A DNA stretch of 64,000 nucleotides from Tricholoma matsutake (Eukaryota > Basidiomycota > Agaricomycetes > Agaricales > Tricholomataceae): the NCBI GenBank assembly GCA_026075535.2, contig AP026548.1, forward strand, positions 5,394,001-5,458,000, read 5' to 3'. The position numbers and the translations under genes were made by a program. The stretch's first letter is position 1. Each line of letters opens with the position of its first letter. Below, piece after piece: positions 22,868-35,200 of this stretch. The notes under the pieces were generated by a model, which searched no databases, had not been told where the DNA came from, and was given only the letters and a program-made list of their open reading frames with translations.

Positions 22868-24938
22868 TTATGGAAGCTGGGTAGGAAAAACTGCGGCACG
22901 GCCAAATAAACAATAGAAAGTTTGCATATAAAAACAAGTGATGTGGTCCTCAAGTTGCTGGACATCTGCTTCAGTATACATATCATGTGAGGCCAGATCA
23001 GGTAGTAAAAGAGGCATCGACTTTGGTCCATCCCAATCCCTCATCAATGCCCTCACTGCCAGCAAAAATGGTAACCTTTCTCACCAGTCATGAGCTTGCA
23101 AACCAAAATTTGCCCACTGTACATTGGTGATGACTAGCAAAAGTACATCGAAACACTTTAGCACCATAGCCTGCCGCTCATGTTCACCCCAGTGGGGTGA
23201 CAAGCCTGAGGCATGCGTGTCAAGGGCCAAAAGCTCAAAGCAGAAATTAAGCTCAGTCAATTCCCATAGAATTTTCTGTGCCTCATCAACTGGCACTGTG
23301 GGACAACTGTCAGATGGTGGAGGACAAAGGTCAATCTGGAGTTCATCCAAAGCATCTGCAAAGATGGCCTTGACTTGTTCACATTGATGAATTAAACTTG
23401 GCTCGTGGCTGCATGCCACAAGCCCATCAAGAAGAAAATCATGCCACTGTTGACCAGACAAGGGAGATGCTGAGCTTTCCGCTGAAAATACTCGTAAGAT
23501 GCAGGCAGGTTGAAATACTTTCCATGTGGCAAAGAATTTTGCATGGAGAGCCTCGTTGGTGGAAGCAAAAATTGCTGCCTCAGGAAATAGATAACGTGTG
23601 TGATAAGATGCTGGGGGTTCGTCCCTTTTAACTGCCTTCAATGCATCACGCCAGGCAGGAATTGGGAGTGGCATGAGGGGGCTCTCATACACATCAAACT
23701 TGTCATGGCCCATTGGTGGATTTGAAGATTTCCGCTTATTATCTGTCATGAGAGGGTGAGTTGACGGATGACAAAACAACTCTGGTTACTTACGAAGAAC
23801 TCCTTTTCCCTTACCCTTGTTGGCACCATATTGTTGGCTAACTCCCCCAATGGCCCTGGCACCTGGTCTGTATTTTGATCTTACTAAGGCTTCTACGTGT
23901 CCTGATGTGGATGTATTCATTTTGCTGGCATGGAGGGCGAACAGATCCGGATAGCGCAGGAAGTTGTGAGCATACAGTAAGATTGCCTCATGCTTGTGAT
24001 GGGAACTAGCTGGGCCCCAGTATATAATAGGGTAATTGAAGTGGTGTGGCTCAAAGCAGATCCCATAGTGGCATGGTACCATAAGCGGGACGACTATGAG
24101 TATATTTGTTTGGCCAAGGTCCGAGGCCAGCCGTGTCAACCAGAATGGAAGGCCTGCATGGAAAAAGTCCTGCGCAATGTGAATATCATTGGTGAAAACA
24201 CCAACAGCATCAGCAACTTTGACTGATGGGGAGCCCACTCCCAACCTAGTTGAGTCCATCCGGGGTTTGTACACCTCCATGTAATCCAACATTGCCATTA
24301 CATCAAGCCAACACCTTTGCACATCCCTCACACCAAATGCCATCTGACGGAAGTCCGTCCATACCGACCCAAGACGGACGAGGCCATGCTCAATCATTTT
24401 AACCATTGGACCAAGGGTAGGCGGCACCTGAGATTTGGATGAATTTGACATGAATGCTTGGACCCGAGATAACAAAATTGACACTGAACACTTCAGCTTG
24501 CCCAGCTTCGAATCCGATAACTTGCCAAGGCCCCAAATGGGGATGCTGGGTCCCTCAAGGGTATAAAGTCCTCATGCATAGGTTCCCACCATATAATTAA
24601 ATGGGCGGAAAGCGATTTAGCCCTAGGAATTGCACCGTGGTGACAGTTAAACACATTATAAGGCTGTGGCCAGAGAATAGGATCGTCATCTGCATAGAGG
24701 CTGTCAGTGCACATCATTACTTTACAGTCTCCAGCTGGCGGTTTGGGGATGAAGGTTCGATTAGAAGTGGTGACAAAATATTCTCTGTTGAAGAGGAGAG
24801 CCCCGACTTTGCCATCCGTCGCACCAATGGGCCCTGTAAGAACACATTCAGCAGGGAAGCCATCACAAACTCAAGATTCAACACACTATAATCAACTCAA
24901 AACCTCAGCAAATCATCATCCACAAGCACGGCAGTCAT
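22868..24938 (-). CDS. multi-copy basidiomycete protein of unknown function
   Basis: The probable start is the ATG at 24938 (MTAVLVDDDLL), followed by an intron ending TTCTTACAG. The next exon (GPIGATDGKVGALLFNREYF) runs through LWPQPYN and INCHHG-like NCHHGAIPRA to MHEDFIPLRDPASPFG. Then come QVPPTLGPMVKMIEHGLV, VRDVQRCWLDVMAMLDYMEV, a region with HPFNYP-like HHFNYPIIYWGP, then SPLMPLPIPAWRDALKA, SYHTRYLFPEA, ILWELTELNF and the C-terminal QTFYCLFGRAAVFP. I know this architecture as a family repeated many times in Boletales and other Agaricomycetes with no assigned function. One missing base near 24536 shifts frame between PASPFG and LGKLSDS. Otherwise the gene is well preserved. An R motif lies 75-280 bp upstream. 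Relics of its 5' part occur at 16.1 and 39.3-40.1 kb. Confidence 0.7.
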
Positions 24939-25013
24939 TTTGATGAGTTCCTGCTAGCCATGAGAATACTACTTAGTACTAGTAAGAGAGGTACAGGCAA
25001 GGGCTTACAAATG

Positions 25014-25215
25014 ATGTAAATATAGCATTGAGCCTTCAAGTTCAAGGCGCCAAAGGTGTCCACAGACAACTTGACAGAATCCAAATGTAGGATTGAGTGA
25101 CGAAAAGTCAGACTCAAGGCAGGTGACAAAAAGTCAGACCTGCAGGTGATGAAAAACGAGTAGGAGAAAATGGAGCATGGAAAGAAGCGGCAAGCTTCAA
25201 GTTGGAAGTACACTT
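25014..25215 (-). promoter_or_regulatory. R motif copy R2, upstream of the 22868-24938 gene
   Basis: On the minus strand, three spaced versions of GACTTTTTGTCAC occur (about 25096-25160), with CTGCAG between the first two, followed by CTTTGGCGCCTTGAA. It faces the gene that starts at 24938 and is the closest relative of the copy at 34160-34400. Confidence 0.65.
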
Positions 25216-25277
25216 CAAGCTTTCAAGTTCAAGTTCAGGCTCAGGCTCTTGAACTTGAAACATCTGACTCAGCTAAT

Positions 25278-25318
25278 GTAGGGTTAAGGTTAACCATGGG
25301 CAAATCTTACACAGCCAC
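25278..25318 (+). repeat. left arm of inverted repeat flanking the JmjC gene
   Basis: AGGGTTAAGGTTAACCATGG followed by GCAAATCTTACACAGCCAC is repeated in inverse orientation at 30197-30238 with about 40 of 42 positions equal. Both arms are followed inward by AATTCAAGTTCAA-type sequence. Confidence 0.75.
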
Positions 25319-25410
25319 CAAAATTCAAGTTCAAAGTGGCGGCAGCCCTTGTTCTTGAAGCTTAAAGTCCGAGTCTCATTCTTGTCATATCTTGCCATAT
25401 TCCTGGCTGC

Positions 25411-25490
25411 AGTTAAAAGTGCTGGTCTGACTTTTTGTCACCTGCACTGGTGTTGAGTCTGACTTCTTGTCACTCAAGTGCCATAACTTG
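25411..25490 (+). promoter_or_regulatory. R motif copy R5, upstream of the JmjC gene
   Basis: GGTCTGACTTTTTGTCACC and, 17 bases later, GAGTCTGACTTCTTGTCACT occur 30-100 bp before the ATG at 25519. The orientation points into the JmjC gene, divergent from R2. Confidence 0.65.
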
Positions 25491-25518
25491 AAGTTCAAAG
25501 TTGCAGTGCCAGGCCAAA

Positions 25519-28500
25519 ATGGCTGACCAGGAGAAATTTCGTACCACAAGCACCTTTTTCAAAGACATTCCTTGGAAAATGGATGTTGTCTCTGCCCCCG
25601 GTGGTCTTGATAAACTAGAAATGGCGGTATCTAATGTGTGTGTGAGTTGACTCACTTTTCAATTATTTTCTGTTAATGCTTATTCTGCTAAGGCATACTT
25701 GGGTGTGATTTGTGAGCAGGAGAACTTGTGCCAATCTGGGTCAACATACTTTACAGGAATGGAGAACTTGATGGTCCTGCGAAGATTTTGTCTAACCGGT
25801 GACTTTCCTGAGAAAAAGGCCGACATACATGTGAAGGAACTTCTGAAGTATAGCCTCCTAGATGTAGTCGCATTTGTTTTTGATACGGCATCAGAGAGCA
25901 ATTCCAAAGAAAGGGGGGAAGTGCCATTCGTTGATAAGATTGTGCATCTCTTTTTCTCTGTAACACTACTTGCCTGTTTAAAAATATACCTCTCAGGGCC
26001 ATGCAACTATGGGTGACTGGCCCAAAGTCATCAAAACTGCGATTGGAAGCATGGAATCTGATAGCACATATATGTTTCTTAATGCAACGACTGTTGATGA
26101 TCGGCTCTCTGCCTGTTATCACACGGTTTGTCATGCCACTGGGAATGTTCACAGGGTGAAGATTATCCAAAACTTTGCGGCTGCTGCATTTCATCTGTCC
26201 TATCTTCTCTGAGTACGCGTGCCACACTCTCCATATTTTTTTCCCCCAACACTTTAGTCATCAGGGTAATTTGTACTTGCTCAATGACAAGAACGATCTC
26301 AAGGAGGCACTTGGAAAGTAAAGGCATAATTTCATGACAGACCTTTCCTAATGTTCACAATGTGTCAGATATGGTGTTTCAGTAGACCACGAGAATTTTG
26401 ACATAGTGCCAGAAATGTTACAAAACCCTTTATTTATCGCTCTTGCCCTTTCACCAGTATTCCTCCTTGTCAATCATTCATTAATAAACGTGTCTTTTGG
26501 GAAGACAAAAATGTTTGAGGTATGAGAGCACTTGAAACTGGAAGGACACCGCTGATTCCTAAATGTTATTATAGCTCTGGAAATCATTTGGTAACAAATG
26601 ACCCACCATAATTAGAAAGGTTGAAAAATGACTATTAAGAGTTATATTTGATATTGCCACCATGGAAACAACCACAACAATTCCAGGGTTGTTGGTGGAA
26701 GCATTCACAGATATCTCTGCGATGGGTGTACATGATATATGTAATGATGATGCCAGTTGGTTCACAGCTGGTGAGACCTTCTTATTTTATCTATGGACCA
26801 ACTTTAATTTGATTTCTCAGATATCCAAATACTAAAGGTCCCTGTTGTTACCTCTGAATATTGTGTGAACCATCATGTGGAGTCTCTTAATTCCTTTGCA
26901 CATGGTGCAACCTCTGTATGTGGTGGGCCTGGGGCTGCAGTGGATGCAGAAGAGGAGGAGGAGGAGGAGGAGGAGGAGGAGGATGGTCATGAGGATGAAA
27001 AACGCATTCGCAAAGGATTGTGCCATCTTGGAGGTAGGAATTCTGAGGAAGATGATAGCCGTGGACAAGGAAATAGTGGCACTGCGAGAGGGGCTTATCG
27101 ACACCAAAATGACCAAGAAAGTGCTCGACCAGAAAGGCTCACTGGCAACTCTGGTATGGATATTGCCATGGATAGAGCAGGCATCGCACAGCAAGTAGAA
27201 CAATTGGGAAGATCTGGAGGGGAGGACGAGAATCCTAGCATAATGGATGTTGATGTGGATACAGGAGATGTTGCAAACTGAGGAGAACAATCTGGTGCGG
27301 TGGATGTGGACATGAGAGAGGGCAGTATGAATGAGCACGACAAGGCTCCAAATGACGCAACTCCAGAATCAAGCCCCTGCAAGATGCCTTCACCCTCCGA
27401 TGATTCACTCTCCACTAAAAAGGACAGTCCAATCGCTGGAGAAAAGCGAAAGAACCCAACGCGAGAGGCAAAAACAAAGAAAACAGACCAATTGCCCCTT
27501 CCACCACCAAAAACAAAGTTAAAGTCAAGGTCAAGGCCAAGGCCAAAACCAAAACCAAAGCCTGAATCAAAAATTCAATCTGGACCGCAGTCTGTAGATG
27601 CTGTGGAGTGCAACTATTTTGAGGAGATCAAATTCAGAGGTGTTAGTAGACTTGTTGATATCATCGACTTAATGCAGGATATGGTCAGTCATTTGCCATC
27701 TTAAAAGAACACAATTTATCGTCCTTTGCAGATTAAACCTGAAAAACCAAACCTTTCAAGAACTCAAAAGGCATGCACAGTTATATGTATGATAATTCAT
27801 ACCTAATAACTCATATTCCATCTATAGAAACAATTCATAAGCAAATCAGTATCGCTATGGGCTCCTGGGAAGGATGACCCAGTTACATACACCCCATCAT
27901 TCCATGTAAGCTCTACCAAGACTCATTCGCCACAATATAGTGACTTTCGGCACTCCCTTAGTTTGCTGATGAGCGCTCCATGTTCAAAATTATTCACAGT
28001 GCTGTCATAGTGGGCTATAAAGATGGCTGACCTCTGTGGATGGCTTGTCCAGAGGAGAGTGCATTTTGTATACTCTCAAAGCAGGAACTCAGGAGCAAGA
28101 GTGACCAAGAGATACAAGCAATATTCCACCAAAAACATGTTGTAATACATGACCAATTTGAGCCTACACTCGCTTTCGACGAAAAGGGTTTGAAAACATT
28201 AGGGGACCTGTACAAGTCTGTGATGATTCATGGTGTGTTTGAAGCATACTCTTGTTGTGTTTGGACATCCTGATTATGTGCCAGATTACTCAATTGAAAA
28301 CTGCTTCGAAGCCAAATCATCTCGCCACCTGAAGGGTACTCTAGAAGATATGCTGAGGTGTCATAGGGAGAAAAGTAAAATCCTCAATGCACTGGACTTC
28401 CCAATGCTGTCTGCCCCTCATCCTCCCACGTCGTTTGCTTCTGATCTTGCAGCATTCAGTGCCACCGTCAATTTACCGATGTGTAGCCAGGCTATTTCAT

Positions 28501-29916
28501 TTCCAATGGCAAGTACTAGATGGGGCCTTGCAGCAACATCAGGTGCCCACCATCTCTGGCATATTGATTGCAACGGCTTCTGCACTTACATCGACACCCA
28601 AACTGGCATGAAATGGTGGATCGTTGCAAAGCCCAAACCTGGGTCAATGCATTTCTCTGATGCTACGCTATTCACTGAAGAATACAATATTTCTGCTGCC
28701 AATCTGGAGAAGTGGGACCTTGAGGCAGTCCTTCTTTGTCCCAGATCCTGAATGTAAGTTGTGTCTGCTTGGCACCCCCATATTCATAACCATTGTCCTA
28801 TAGGTTAATGCGGCCAAACACACTGCATTTTGTTGTGACACCAGAATCTGCAATTTGTCATGGAGGTCATTTTTATGCAATGTCCACAATCCAAGACACA
28901 GTTTTCGGGCTTTATCATATGTTTGTTGCTAGCGAGAGGGTGACAAACACAGAACACAGTCATGATGCGCATCTTCTACTTCGAAGGATGGTTACTTATC
29001 TTCACTATGTTCTCATCAAGCATGGGTCTAAACTAGATTTGTCGACGCCACCACCCACTTGTCATATTCCCAATGTCTCCACCTTTGAAGGGGTGCTTGA
29101 CCTGTTCATGTTATGCATCGTCATGGAACTTGGGGATCTCATCAACCCTCTGGCGTACAGGAAGAAATATCGACATGGACCTAAACATGACCATGATCGG
29201 CTGTGCACTATCCATGCCCGTGGGCTATCTAGGGACCTTCGTCATTGGTGGTGTGCACGCTATCTGTTTCTCGACCCCGAGAAGGAATCATTCATTGATG
29301 GTGGCCTCATATTCAAGGACCTACTCTCCCAGCATATTGTAGCACTGATCTCGTATACTAAGACTATGGCAGAAGAGAATGATGCTCAAGGTGAAGTGTT
29401 GGAGTGCACAGCAGATGTTCTGACAGATTTACTGAAGAAGTATTTCCCTTATGATCTGTATCTTGGGGTTAGCGAGGGCTTCAAGTGGGTGGGACCAAGA
29501 TATGTTGTTAAGGCTAGGGCAGGAGTGTTATCCTCATACACAAGATGTAGGTATTACACTTTCTTTAAACACAATCTACTTACAAAGATGTCTCAGGCCA
29601 TGATATCCTGAGCCTCGGGGCAACTCCTGTAGACCAGGACTTCGTACAGCAGTACAATGATCTGGTTATGGAATCAGATTCTGACATGAATTCCTCAGAT
29701 GACTCTGACCGCGACAGTGAAGAAAGTGATTCAGACAGTGATGATGAAGACCAGTCCAGTAGTGATGATGATGGTGATCTGAGCAACTCAGATGATGATG
29801 GTATATCCAACGTTCAGACCATCTTCACATGCTCACCAACAGATGTCATAGCTGATTGCTCACGTCCACGCAAACGCAGGAGATGCGACACCCTACCATT
29901 GTTACAGTCACTTTAG
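25519..29916 (+). pseudogene. multi-exon JmjC-domain gene with premature TGA codons
   Basis: Exons can be followed from ATG 25519 (MADQEKFRTTSTFF) through GT-AG introns to 29916. The N-terminal third is of unknown kind (KADIHVKELLKYSLLDVV, GHATMGDWPKVIKTAIGS). The middle is disordered, with a Glu run near 26950 and a basic KPKPKP stretch near 27540. The JmjC domain follows: LWHIDCNGFCTYIDT carries the iron-binding HxD, GMKWWIV is the usual strand, and after an intron (28754-28803) MRPNTLHFVV...ICHGGHFY holds the distal His. A 41-bp intron (29547-29587) leads to a Ser/Asp-rich tail and PRKRRRC. JmjC proteins are Fe(II)/2-oxoglutarate dioxygenases, often histone demethylases. In-frame TGA at 27279, 28028 and 28749 and a frameshift near 28255 break it. 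Confidence 0.8.
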
Positions 29917-31035
29917 CATTGTCCAGTCCCTCTATGAGGTATCGACGCTTGCTCATACTCATATGAGGGTCACGAGTCTAAGGCTGTTGTATCATGATCA
30001 CTGTGGCCAGTGTGATGGTGAACTTGAAGACCCAGTTCAGTGATACTCCTGTAGGCAACATTTCTTCTATTTCAATCTCTGTGCACAGGTAGCATCTCTC
30101 TATATAACAGATTTTCTATGTATTTGTCTTCTTTCAATATGTCAGCTTGGCCTAGGACATTGAACTTGAATTTTGGGACCATGCCATCAAATTTCAGTGG
30201 CTGTGTAACATTTGCCCATGGTTAACCTTAACCCTAACATGCTTTCAAATACAAACTGCGAGTGTATTACTAAATTACTAAGCATCAAATTGTCATGCAA
30301 GATTTTCCCAGCATGAGCTCGTCTGCTGGCTTTATGCTGTTTCTTTGGTCAGCCATAGATTTGTCGTGTTCAAATTTTCAATGTTGCTGCAGCCCCCTAA
30401 TTACTAGTCAATGCCATCAGCCTAACCTTTACTGTACTCCTGACCATTTTTTGGCTAATAATTGAATCTTGTGTTCTTAGTCTTCTCATGCTCATTTTCA
30501 GTCATACTTTATTTTAAAAAAATTTGCTGGTCAGATTGGTGGCTATACAAAAGTAGCGGCCACTAGGTGACCCACTCCATATGTATGTAGTTATGAGGAA
30601 AAGACTCCAAGTTGGAGATTCCGGCATTCTGGTTCATCGCAGCAAATGATATCATCTCATGATATATGTGAGACAGCATGAGACTTGGACATTATAACTT
30701 ATAAGTAGCCACTGGATCATGATCATATGATATATCACATACTTACTACCTCTTACTACACAATTATACCCTATGCTTGGCAGATCAGGTGCATTTCCAT
30801 CTTAGGAACACTGGAGCTTCGCGGTAGCAGAGAGTCTGAGAGTCTTTTCTCATGTTCGTATACAGTTTATAACTTGAACAGTGACTCCGAGTCGGACACT
30901 GGTGTCCATTGTCTCAACCCATCATTGTACCACCACCTCTTGATTTCAGTTCCAATGACCACCAATTCAGCGCAGATACTTTGAAGCTCTCCTAATCAGG
31001 CAGAGCCTGACTCAGACTTGAATTTGGCGCTTCAT
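29917..31035. other. intergenic; carries right arm of the inverted repeat
   Basis: Apart from the inverted-repeat arm at 30197-30238 I see no gene. The region is AT-rich with scattered stops in all frames. Confidence 0.45.
30197..30238 (-). repeat. right arm of inverted repeat flanking the JmjC gene
   Basis: This is the inverse of 25278-25318 (GTGGCTGTGTAACATTTGCC, then CATGGTTAACCTTAACCCTA). The pair encloses 4.9 kb holding only the JmjC gene and its R motif. Confidence 0.75.
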
Positions 31036-33511
31036 ATGAAATTTCGAAATCTCACCCTTCTTCTCCGCTTACTCACTACTATCAATCAGGAAAACACCAT
31101 ACTCCCTGCCACAGATGCTCCTCCCATCCAGAATCTACCAGTCCACAGAAAGGTTGATGCAGTGACAACTATTCTAGTTCATAACGAAGAAGTCCTTGCT
31201 GCTACAGCATATGCTTCCAGTGGAAGTCTTGTAGTGGCCAGTGCGATGTCCACAGAAGAAGCTCACTCTGAAGAGGATGATGATTTTGTCACTACTCCTT
31301 ACACTGATCAAACACTGAATATCGCTGCTATCGCCAATCCAGAGCGCAGTAATTCTGCAAAGGGCATCAGATTGGCTTCAGGCAAAGATTTGTGGTCTCG
31401 CTTTGATCAAGATGATTGTTGGAAATTGAGGAGAAAGTGAGCTTCTACTGGTACCTGGCATCACTTCCTCATTGCTTATCATGTATCTGGGGTCAGACAA
31501 TCTACACTGGCAGACCATACAGAATCTGTATGTTCCTATCTCAATACATACAAGATTTCCGAGCCTTCTGCACAACCCACTGAATCCAGGCGCTTTTCCT
31601 GCTTTCTCGTTGTGCAGTGTTGGAAGAGAATGAAACGACAGATTTTCCATTGGTCATCGCTAGGGATTCTTCACATGCTAGATGAAGCAACCAACTCCTT
31701 GACGAAGTCAATCCAGAAGCATGAGTGGACCAAACCTGTTTGTGACCCAAGACTGGCTCGATATCTTGACCCAATGGACAATTTGAGAATGAAAGTTTTG
31801 GTGAAGTACTCCTGGAACAAGGAGGACACAGCTGATAAATATTTAGAGGTGCTATGCTCCAAGGAGCGATTAGCCTCATTTGAGATATACTGCAAGGACA
31901 CTGTGACAACATTCCACAACTTCCTCTTGGCCATCCTGGTTGGCTATGCAAGTGCCCTCCTGAGGTTGGAAGTGGCTATTGCTGCTAAATCATCATCATC
32001 GGTATCCATGAAGCATCTGAGGTTGAGGAAGAAGGATGGCCAGAAGGAGGCCAAACTCAAGAAGGATGACAAGAAGGAGGCCAAACTCAAGGAGGATGAC
32101 CAGCAACTTACAAAGGATGTGTCAAATCTGGTGCATGGTGTCACTTTCTATGCCAATGCTCTTGTCTGCATCGCACACTCCAATGCATTAAAAGAACATC
32201 TCCAAGTTCTATTCCTGGGTGAGATGTTGCCTCCTATGGTGTTCTGGAAAGATGAATATAACAAATGGGCCACATTGTACATCAGTAAGGGTGGAGTCTA
32301 CAAAGCAGCAGATGACATCCAAGTCAACAAAGTGGCAGATGGTGTCAGCAGGGCAGCGAGCGGCATTGGCCAAGTTGCCTTGAAGGACAAGGAGGGGGAT
32401 GACAAGGAGGGGGAGGATGACAAGGAGGGGGAGGATGACAAGGAGGGGGAGGATGACAAGGAGGGGGAGGATGACAAGGAGGGGGAGGATGACAAGGAGG
32501 GGGAGGATGATGCAGAGGGGGATGGCAAGGATGGTGAGGAAGGCGAGGAGCAGACAGAGGTGTCTAGATCTCACACAACCACGATCAATTTACAGACCAT
32601 CCAGCACATAACCATGATCAATTTCCAGACTGTCTGGAAATGGATCATGGCATTTGTTGGGCACTTCTCAGCACAGCATGCCTTGGAGAAACATGTTGGT
32701 GGTCTCCCACCTAGTGAACCCGTCCATCTTGATCTCCTCATTATGCCCTGCTCTAGGGTGAGAATCGGTTCCTGGCCCTACATGGAGGGTTTAATCGAGG
32801 ACACATTGAAGGCCCATTTGGTGAACTATAAAATAATGACGGTGAAGTACATCCGCGAAGTTAAAAACCATGTCCTTGGAGCTGATACCAGTGGCAATTG
32901 GACGGACCAGATTAGGATATTCTTGATATTCCAGAACCTGGTGAAGAATGGTGCCCACCCCAAGTCATCATTGGAGTTTCCTGGAGGCACGCATTGCAAG
33001 GCTATTTTGGTTGCTTTCCTTGCCTACTGTAATGTAGCAACTGTGGAAGAGAAGGACAAGCCCAAATCTAAAGAGCTTAGCCAGGTACTTGATCCACTTA
33101 CCTTGAGGTTTAAATTCATTATTTTAACTTGTTGTGCAGAGACTGAAGTTTCATGATCAATGGATTTTGGTGTCAAAGCTATGCTGTCCTGTTTGCTGGG
33201 AGTTGATAAAACTCGTCAAAATTGAGGATATCTCAGATCAGGCATTTAAAGTCCATGGTCGTCATGCCAATCTTTACAATGTGGAATTGCCAGAGTGGCT
33301 GCCTTGTGATATTTTGGAGGCGATGATACAGAAATTTCAACTTTTCATATATCAGCAACTTGAAATCCTTGATGCCCATGACTCATCGGTGAACACTGGC
33401 CGTGGACACACCCATAACCTCTCTCATGAAAGTAACATGAGCATCGAAACTGCCAGTAGCAGTGTATCAATACCAGACCCTGACGAGGACGTTGAATTCC
33501 TCCATAGGTAA
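31036..33511 (+). pseudogene. OTT_1508-type deaminase-like gene, active-site Glu replaced
   Basis: One frame is open from ATG 31036 to 33084 except for TGA 31438-31440. A 55-bp intron (33085-33139, GTACTT...TGCAG) joins it to the last exon, ending at 33511. The N-terminus (LLRLLTTIN ... RKVDAVTTILVHNEEV) and the C-terminal SKLCCPVCWELI resemble the fungal OTT_1508-like branch of the deaminase fold, which uses a zinc site made of H[CA]E and CxxC. Here the first motif reads GGTHCKAILVAF, so the catalytic Glu is Lys (AAG, one G-to-A step from GAG), while PVC/CC cysteines remain. A hypervariable acidic repeat sits in the middle. I infer an inactive copy. The family name is from memory and should be confirmed by profile search. 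Confidence 0.6.
32391..32520 (+). repeat. 18-bp coding minisatellite
   Basis: About seven head-to-tail copies of GATGACAAGGAGGGGGAG encode (DDKEGE)n inside the deaminase-like gene. Long ORFs on the opposite strand here (LVILPLL or SSSPSLS repeats) are artefacts. Confidence 0.9.
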
Positions 33512-34155
33512 GCATTTTTATCTTTTTCAATCCCAACCATCTGCTATAGCCAATTTTAGCCAACTTCTGTCTGACCACCGAGTTGAATGAATGGTCGAAA
33601 CCTGCATGGAGGCCTTTGGGTTGTATATGATCCTTATTATCTTGTTGAACAAGCTTTTCAGAGTTTTGTTTTTCCTGTGCAAGTACTGTGTCTCCCATCT
33701 TTCAGTCCGAGTCGCAGTAAAAAGCAGCACATTTTTTTCATTCCAGCCTCATCTCCCCACCATTCATGTACAACCATGTGCATCATTTATTTCATACTTT
33801 CTGCTTATGGTTCCCCCTGATAGTTCAAGCAGGAACCTGTTCAGGTTCAGAAGTAGTTGTCATCACATCGCTGGTTGGGTCTTCATTTCAAGTTTATGGA
33901 TTTTTTTTTTCTTCCAGATCCAGCTCATTTTGTATGCACTTGTACTTGCTTGTCCTATGTTGTACTGCAGCTCCAACACATTGTTTCAACTACAAGTTCA
34001 ACTTGCATGGAAGGAAGACTCCGAAAGCCTGAGTGGTGTAGAACAGTGGTTGGGGGTGTACTTCACTGGCAGGCACCCAGGGTCTGGCATTCTGGAGCAC
34101 TGCCACTAGTACAGGGATTATCTGAGTCTGCTGGTGTTGGATGTCAAAGTTTGCT
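33512..34155. other. no gene recognised
   Basis: Plus-strand ORFs of 77-172 codons overlap each other in different frames without any motif. Confidence 0.4.
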
Positions 34156-34159
34156 TTCT

Positions 34160-34465
34160 GACCTTGTACTTCCAACTTGAAGTTTGCCACTTCTTTCCGT
34201 GCTCCATTTTCTCCTACTCGTTTTTCGTCACCCAGTGCAGGTCTGACTTTTTGTCACTCAATCCTACTCATACAATTGGACTTGGATTCCGAACCTCAGC
34301 TTTAAGTTGCCTGTGGATTTCTTCCGAGTCCTCCCACCTGCTGTTTGGGTCACCTTTGGCGCCTTGAAGACTCAACGCTATATTTACATCATCTGTACAA
34401 CTCATCTGTTCTCTCCTATGTTTCTGGTCGCCTGCAGGTCTGACTTTTCGTCACTCATTCAACGG
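34160..34465 (+). promoter_or_regulatory. R motif copy R3
   Basis: GTTTTTCGTCACC, GTCTGACTTTTTGTCACTC (34239-34260) and a third GTCTGACTTTTCGTCACTC (about 34438-34456) occur, with CACCTTTGGCGCCTTGAAG between. It is the inverse counterpart of R2 at 25014-25215. It faces a degraded 5' fragment at 34536-34700. Confidence 0.6.
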
Positions 34466-34535
34466 ATCACCCAGCCAACACAAAGGTTCAGGTAAGTAAC
34501 AAGTTCAACCTATCAACACCTCTTTCAACCCATCC

Positions 34536-34700
34536 AAGTGTCAGATGGCCCCTCGAGGTGAGATCCCCTTTCCGATGTTTCTACTTCACTGGCAGTTGAC
34601 CCCGAAATCCATTCATATGGAAAAAAAAGTATGAATGAATATTTCTTACATCAGAGAAAGTTGGCTGAAATACTTTGGCACAGGACAAACCTTGGCCCAC
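34536..34700 (+). pseudogene. degraded 5' fragment of the multi-copy family
   Basis: AAGTGTCAGATGGCCCCTCG, then AGGTGAGATCCCC and later AGTTGGCTGAAATACTTT match the copies after R4 at 39318-39560. No coding frame survives. Confidence 0.45.
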
Positions 34701-34821
34701 CCCCATCAGTGCCCATGACCCATTGTTTGATTTCAAGTCAGCAATCGCATTGAGTATCGAAAGGGAGGAGATGTTTCAGTACTTTACAGTCCCCCACCTG
34801 TCCTAGTGGACTCCGACCGGA

Positions 34822-34960
34822 CTGACTGGAGTCCACTGGAGTCCAACTGGAGTCCAACTGGAGTCCAACTGGAGTCCAACTGGAGTCCAACTGGAGTCCA
34901 AGTGGAGTCCAACTGGAGTCCAAGTGGAGTCCAACTGGAGTCCGAGTGGAGTCCAATTGA
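34822..34960. repeat. 11-bp minisatellite GGAGTCCAACT
   Basis: About ten tandem copies of GGAGTCCAACT/GGAGTCCAAGT sit just inside the left end. Related GGACTCCAGTC units occur inside the right end at 37264-37365. Confidence 0.9.
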
Positions 34961-35111
34961 ACTACACTAAGTCATGTAGAGTTCAATTGCCCATTGGAGT
35001 CCAAGTGGAGTCCAAGTGGAATGCATTTCAACCAAATGATAAGTCAATTAGATATGAGCTCAAAGGACTTCGGAGTTGGTGAATTTCATAAAGTACCCAC
35101 AAAATAAATTT

Positions 35112-35200
35112 GTGTACTGCAGGAATTGAACTCAAGACCTCACCATAAGGAATCACATGACAAACCAAACAAGTGTGCTCAACCACTTGAGCCACAGGAG
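35112..35200 (-). repeat. tRNA-like sequence facing the left end of the element
   Basis: On the minus strand, TGGCTCAAGTGGTTGAGC matches a pol III A box and GAGTTCAATTCC a B box at normal spacing. The ends do not pair as an acceptor stem, so I call it SINE-like and not a working tRNA. Confidence 0.55.

Noticed and set aside
25278..25300. Telomere-like AGGGTTAAGG
   Set aside because: Only one or two imperfect TTAGGG-like units, repeated as part of a 40-bp inverted repeat; no telomeric array.
27095..27415. Minus-strand ORF over the JmjC gene middle
   Set aside because: Low-complexity antisense of an acidic, Ser-rich coding stretch; the plus-strand frame joins to exons with JmjC motifs.
32209..32574. 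Minus-strand ORF with LVILPLL repeats resembling membrane segments
   Set aside because: It is antisense to the GAC-AAG-GAG coding minisatellite of the deaminase-like gene.
35112..35200. Functional tRNA gene on the minus strand
   Set aside because: A and B boxes are good, but the ends do not pair as an acceptor stem and a mirrored relative occurs at 37169; SINE-like is more likely.
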